From Actinoplanes philippinensis (GTDB taxonomy: Bacteria > Actinomycetota > Actinomycetes > Mycobacteriales > Micromonosporaceae), in the NCBI RefSeq assembly GCF_900113015.1, contig NZ_FONV01000003.1, positions 682,001 to 746,000 of the forward strand: DNA of 64,000 nt. Reading direction: 5' to 3'. The notes under the pieces are model-generated. The model had not been told where the DNA came from and made no database searches. It worked only from the letters and a program-made list of their open reading frames with translations. The stretch's first letter is position 1; each line of letters starts with the position of its first letter. Position numbers and translations under genes: made by a program. Positions 61,044 through 64,000 of this stretch are shown one piece after another.

Positions 61044-61667
61044 TCACCTCGTCATCGCGGCGGTCAGATGCGCGGTGAACCAGTGAGCCGCCTCGCCGGC
61101 CACCGCGTCCAGCGCGCCCGGCTCCGGGAACAGGTGCGTGGCGCCCGGGATGATCCGCAGCTCGGCCCGGATCCGCATGGTGTTGCGGGCCTGCTCGTTC
61201 AACTCCAGCACATCGGTGTCCCGCTCGCCGACGATCAGCAGCGTCGGGGCCCGGACCTCCAGCAGCGCCGGGCCGGCCAGGTCGGGACGGCCGCCCCGGG
61301 ACACCACGGCGTGCACCGCCTCCGGCCGGGCGGCCGCCGCGACCAGCGCCGCCCCGCCGCCGGTGCTCGCCCCGAACAGGCCGATCGGCAGGGCCGCGGT
61401 CGGCGGCTGGAGGCGCAGCCAGTCGACCACGGCGGCGAGCCGGTCGGCGATCGGGCCGATCTCCGGTGTCAGCAGGTCGATCAGCAACGTCGCCAGCCCG
61501 CGCCGGTGGAGCTCGGCCGCCACCGCCTGATTACGCGGGCTCCGCCGGGAGCTGCCGCCGCCGTGCGCGAAGAGCACCAGGCCGGTGGCGTGCTCCGGGA
61601 GGGTGAGGTCGCCGTCCAGGCACACCGGGCCGAGGTCGATACGTTCCCGGGTCATCCACGTCGTCAT
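61044..61667 (-). CDS. dienelactone hydrolase-like alpha/beta hydrolase
   Basis: 207 residues. LVLFAHGGGSSRRSPRN is the oxyanion strand, GLFGASTGGGAAL the nucleophile elbow with Ser, and TLLIVGERDTDVLELN and PGATHLFPEPGAL supply the Asp and His. No signal peptide. The ATG at 61667 follows AAGGGACGG. Operon with the phosphoribosyltransferase gene. Substrate unknown. Confidence 0.88.
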   Translation of the reverse strand: MTTWMTRERIDLGPVCLDGDLTLPEHATGLVLFAHGGGSSRRSPRNQAVAAELHRRGLATLLIDLLTPEIGPIADRLAAVVDWLRLQPPTAALPIGLFGASTGGGAALVAAAARPEAVHAVVSRGGRPDLAGPALLEVRAPTLLIVGERDTDVLELNEQARNTMRIRAELRIIPGATHLFPEPGALDAVAGEAAHWFTAHLTAAMTR

Positions 61668-61785
61668 CGTTCCGTCCCTTCTGCGGCGTTACGGAAGGTC
61701 CGGGGGGACGAATCTGGCGTCCTGAGGGATACCCGCTGCCGCACCGGAAAACCCCTCAGCAGCACCCGTCCGGCACCGATGTGGA

Positions 61786-61800
61786 GAGCGTCGAACGCTC
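61786..61800. promoter_or_regulatory. palindrome in a divergent promoter
   Basis: GAGCGTCGAACGCTC: 6-bp arms, 3-nt centre, 22 nt before the + strand gene at 61822 and 119 nt from the hydrolase start. Regulator unknown. Confidence 0.45.
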
Positions 61801-61821
61801 CACGGACGGAGGTCCTGGCCC

Positions 61822-62211
61822 ATGTCCATCTCCCGGCTGCACCCGTACCGACCGGTTCTCGCCCCGCCGGTCGCCGCCACCCGCGACCGCAACCACACCG
61901 CGCGGGAGGACTCCGCCTCCCTCACCGAACGCGACCGGGAGCTGATCTATCAGGCCACCGGCCAGCGCATCCGCCCCGGCGAGGCCAACCCCGGCTGGAT
62001 CAACTCACTCGCCGCGGCGATCGCCGCGGACCGGGCCGCCGGACGGCTCGCGCCCTCGCAGGAGATCACCGCGGTCTACCTGAAGGACCTGATCCGCCGG
62101 TACGACCGGAGCCCCACCGGCCGCAACCCGATCGCCGGCTACCTGGAACCGGCGCTGCGCCACCTGGAGCAGAGCGGCGCCGGCCGGGGCCGCCTCGACG
62201 TGACCGCCTGA
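61822..62211 (+). CDS. conserved-looking small hypothetical protein
   Basis: 129 residues behind GGAGG (9-nt spacing). MSISRLHPYRPVLAPP start; a helical core (ERDRELIYQATGQRIRPG, ITAVYLKDLIRRYD, PIAGYLEPALRHLEQ). Soluble, basic, no Cys. The ERDRELIYQATG segment recalls short actinobacterial proteins near stress genes, but I cannot name a family. Confidence 0.7.
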   Translation: MSISRLHPYRPVLAPPVAATRDRNHTAREDSASLTERDRELIYQATGQRIRPGEANPGWINSLAAAIAADRAAGRLAPSQEITAVYLKDLIRRYDRSPTGRNPIAGYLEPALRHLEQSGAGRGRLDVTA

Positions 62212-62221
62212 CCGTGGCGGC

Positions 62222-62956
62222 TCAGCCGCGCTGGGTGCGCTCGACCAGCGCGGCGGCCACGTCGCGCAGCTTGCGGTTGGTGTCCTGGGAGACCTTGGTC
62301 AGGATGGCGAACGCCTCGTCCGCCGAGCACCGCCGCTCGCCCATGATGATGCCCTTGGCCTGCTCGATCACGGCACGGCTCTCCATCGCGGCCTGCATGT
62401 GCTGGGCCAGGCTGGCGGTGGTGTCGTAGAGGTGGGCGTTGGCGAGCGCGACCGCCGCGTAGCGGACGAAGGCCTGCGCCGTGGCCACGGTGGGCGGGCC
62501 GAGGCCCCGCGGCGCGTCGCCGTAGACGTTGAGCGCGCCGTGCAGCGCGTCGCCGATCGGCAGGCTCAGCGACAGCACGCTGCCCATGCCTGCCTTGGCG
62601 GCGTCCGCGCCCCAGCCGTCCCACCGGTCGTCGGCCGCGGTGTCCGGGACCTCCACGACGGTCCCGGCCCCGGCCGCCTCCAGGCACGGGCCGGCGCCCC
62701 GGTCGTACTGCAGCTCGTCGAGCTGCAGCGCCGTGTCGCCGGTGTGCGCCGCGGTCACCGCTCCGCGCTCGCGCAGCAGAGTGATCGAGACCTGCGCGGC
62801 CCCGGGAAGGGTGCGCCCGGCCAGGTCGGCGACCCGGGACAGGACACCGTCGAGATCGGTTTCGCCCAGCTTGATGCGACCGAGCTCCGCGAATGCGGCA
62901 GCGGCGTCGGTCGGGTCGTGCGCCTTCAACGTCAGAGGATCCCCGCAGCGGTCCAC
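62222..62956 (-). CDS. GAF-ANTAR antitermination regulator 1
   Basis: About 244 residues. A GAF domain (LDGVLSRVADLAGRTLPGAA..., SLPIGDALHGALNVYGD) is followed by an ANTAR RNA-binding domain (MESRAVIEQAKGIIM, RCSADEAFAIL, SQDTNRKLRDVA). ANTAR proteins bind paired hexanucleotide-loop hairpins in RNA and prevent termination. The start is uncertain: GTG 62956 or TTG 62930, both with weak sites. Divergent from a close paralogue. Confidence 0.88.
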   Translation of the reverse strand: MDRCGDPLTLKAHDPTDAAAAFAELGRIKLGETDLDGVLSRVADLAGRTLPGAAQVSITLLRERGAVTAAHTGDTALQLDELQYDRGAGPCLEAAGAGTVVEVPDTAADDRWDGWGADAAKAGMGSVLSLSLPIGDALHGALNVYGDAPRGLGPPTVATAQAFVRYAAVALANAHLYDTTASLAQHMQAAMESRAVIEQAKGIIMGERRCSADEAFAILTKVSQDTNRKLRDVAAALVERTQRG

Positions 62957-63134
62957 GAGCCGCCCGGGGCGGCCGTGCCAGTCGATCGGTGTCGTCCCGT
63001 GAGCCGGACGGCCCACGGACCCGCGCCGCTGCTTGACGCTGGTGGGCCGGGGTGTGGACTCCGGCCGCAGGACGACGATATTACCGAACCCGCCGGACGG
63101 GTACGTACGCCCCCGACGGGGTACCCGGCTGGGT

Positions 63135-63824
63135 GTGGACACCACCGACGTGATCCGGGAACTGGGGCGCATCGACCTCGGCGAGACCGGCCTGGACGGG
63201 GTCATGGCCCGGGTGGCCGCGCTGGCCAAGGAGACGGTGCCCGGGGCGTACGAGGTCTCGGTGACCCTGATCCGCGACGGCGGCCCGCGGACCGTGGCAC
63301 ACACCGGCGAGCCGGCCGAGCGGGTGGACCGCTGGCAGTACGCCAACCACCACGGCCCCTGCCTGGACGCCGCGGCCGACCGCACGACGATCCTGGTCGA
63401 CGACGTGGCCGCCGAGCGCCGCTGGCCCGGCTGGTCGGAGCATGCCGGAAGTGTCGGAGTGTGCAGCGCGCTCTCGGTCGGGCTGCCGATTCGCGACCGG
63501 ACGATCGGGGCGGTGAACGTCTACGCCACGTCGTGCCGGGCCTTGGACGACGACGCGGTGCGGCTCGCCGAGACTTTCGCCGAGTACGCCGCGGTCGCCC
63601 TGGCCAACGCCGACCTCTACCACTCCGCTGCCGCTCTGGCCGGGCAGATGGAGGCGGCGATGGAGAGCCGGGCGGTGATCGAGCAGGCCAAGGGGATCAT
63701 CATGAGCCAGCGCCGGTGCGGCCCGGACGAGGCGTTCACGATCCTGTCCCGCGCCTCGCAGAGCGCCAACCGCAAACTGCGTGACGTGGCGGCCACGGTG
63801 GTGGAGCGGGCCCAGCGCCCTTGA
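63135..63824 (+). CDS. GAF-ANTAR antitermination regulator 2
   Basis: 229 residues from a GTG. Same architecture and strong identity to the divergent gene: LGRIDLGETGLDGVMARVAA, then SRAVIEQAKGIIMSQRRCGP and DEAFTILSRASQSANRKLRD. An inverted duplication is likely. Its GAF ligand pocket differs in the middle third, so the two may read different signals. The stop overlaps the TTGACA promoter element of the next gene. Confidence 0.88.
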   Translation: MDTTDVIRELGRIDLGETGLDGVMARVAALAKETVPGAYEVSVTLIRDGGPRTVAHTGEPAERVDRWQYANHHGPCLDAAADRTTILVDDVAAERRWPGWSEHAGSVGVCSALSVGLPIRDRTIGAVNVYATSCRALDDDAVRLAETFAEYAAVALANADLYHSAAALAGQMEAAMESRAVIEQAKGIIMSQRRCGPDEAFTILSRASQSANRKLRDVAATVVERAQRP

Positions 63825-63849
63825 CAGCATATTTGTGATCGTTAACATA
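63821..63849 (+). promoter_or_regulatory. promoter with LacI-type operator for the right-edge gene
   Basis: TTGACA (63821-63826) and TAACAT (63843-63848) with 16-nt spacing make a good promoter. TGTGATCGTTAACA (63834-63847), identical to the site at 37560, lies between and over the -10. A bound LacI protein would block it. Confidence 0.7.
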
Positions 63850-63965
63850 GCGGCAACACGTGAGTCCCCGGCCCGTCCATCCCCCACCGTCCGGGACGGA
63901 CCGCCGCGCCCGGCCCACCGGCGGGCGCCTCTCACACCGCGCCCCTTTCCCCCGGAGGGACTGCC

Positions 63966-64000
63966 ATGTCTGCACGTCTGCGATCCGCCGGCGCCGTCCT
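63966..64000 (+). CDS. start of a probable secreted protein (partial)
   Basis: ATG behind GGAGG; only MSARLRSAGAV... is visible, a typical signal-peptide start. The operator upstream suggests it belongs to the arabinose or plant-sugar regulon, for example a secreted arabinanase or arabinofuranosidase. The product is a guess. Confidence 0.5.
   Translation, partial: MSARLRSAGAV

Overview
The window is high-GC DNA from a filamentous actinobacterium, most like Actinoplanes or another member of the Micromonosporaceae. This rests on strong G/C third-position bias, frequent GTG starts, a SARP regulator, paired GAF-ANTAR proteins, LacI-controlled secreted glycoside hydrolases and a DivIVA-type coiled-coil protein. 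The genus is inference. I see no rRNA, tRNA, CRISPR array, insertion sequence or phage region. About 50 real genes are supported, many in tight operons with 4-nt ATGA or GTGA overlaps.

Region 1 (1-9878) looks like a compact natural-product locus without NRPS or PKS genes. It has three different ATP-grasp ligases, a stand-alone PaaK-like adenylate-forming enzyme, an MFS exporter, a partial SDR oxidoreductase, a PaaI-type thioesterase and a SARP/NB-ARC activator. The divergent promoter at its centre carries heptamer-like repeats in an 11-bp register, as expected of SARP boxes. This is the best candidate for an undescribed system here.

Region 2 (10304-19294) is a galactan-utilisation locus. One operon holds a binding protein, two permeases, a LacI repressor and two secreted GH53 endo-galactanases, and it lies opposite a cytoplasmic GH35 beta-galactosidase. 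Two identical 16-bp operators occupy the shared promoter. Region 3 (29886-40260) is an arabinose locus: a YtfQRT-YjfF-like ABC importer, araA, a divergent LacI regulator and, farther on, araD. Related LacI-type operators (TGTNANCGNTNACA) precede the importer, araD, a small secreted protein and the gene entering at the right edge. Together, regions 2 and 3 point to use of plant type I arabinogalactan.

Between and after these lie accessory genes. They include a TacA/TacT-like toxin-antitoxin pair, an MMPL exporter with a TetR regulator, a two-gene operon with a decayed SF1 helicase half, an amidohydrolase, a coiled-coil protein, a LamG lectin-like protein and a ZIP transporter. Next come a PstS-like lipoprotein beside a four-TM sensor-like protein, a remnant of a phytase-like esterase, and a 2146-residue DUF4011 helicase-nuclease beside a HIRAN-domain protein.

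The right end (51545-64000) is made of small stress and regulatory units: an MDR reductase with TetR, an F420-type dinucleotide-binding protein, a MOSC protein, a UspA pair, an MCP-PilZ fusion, a lipoprotein/27-residue/DUF6766 membrane operon, an ABC-2 exporter with TetR, a phosphoribosyltransferase/dienelactone-hydrolase pair and two divergent GAF-ANTAR proteins. Several gaps hold short tandem repeats (8, 14, 30 and about 45 bp).
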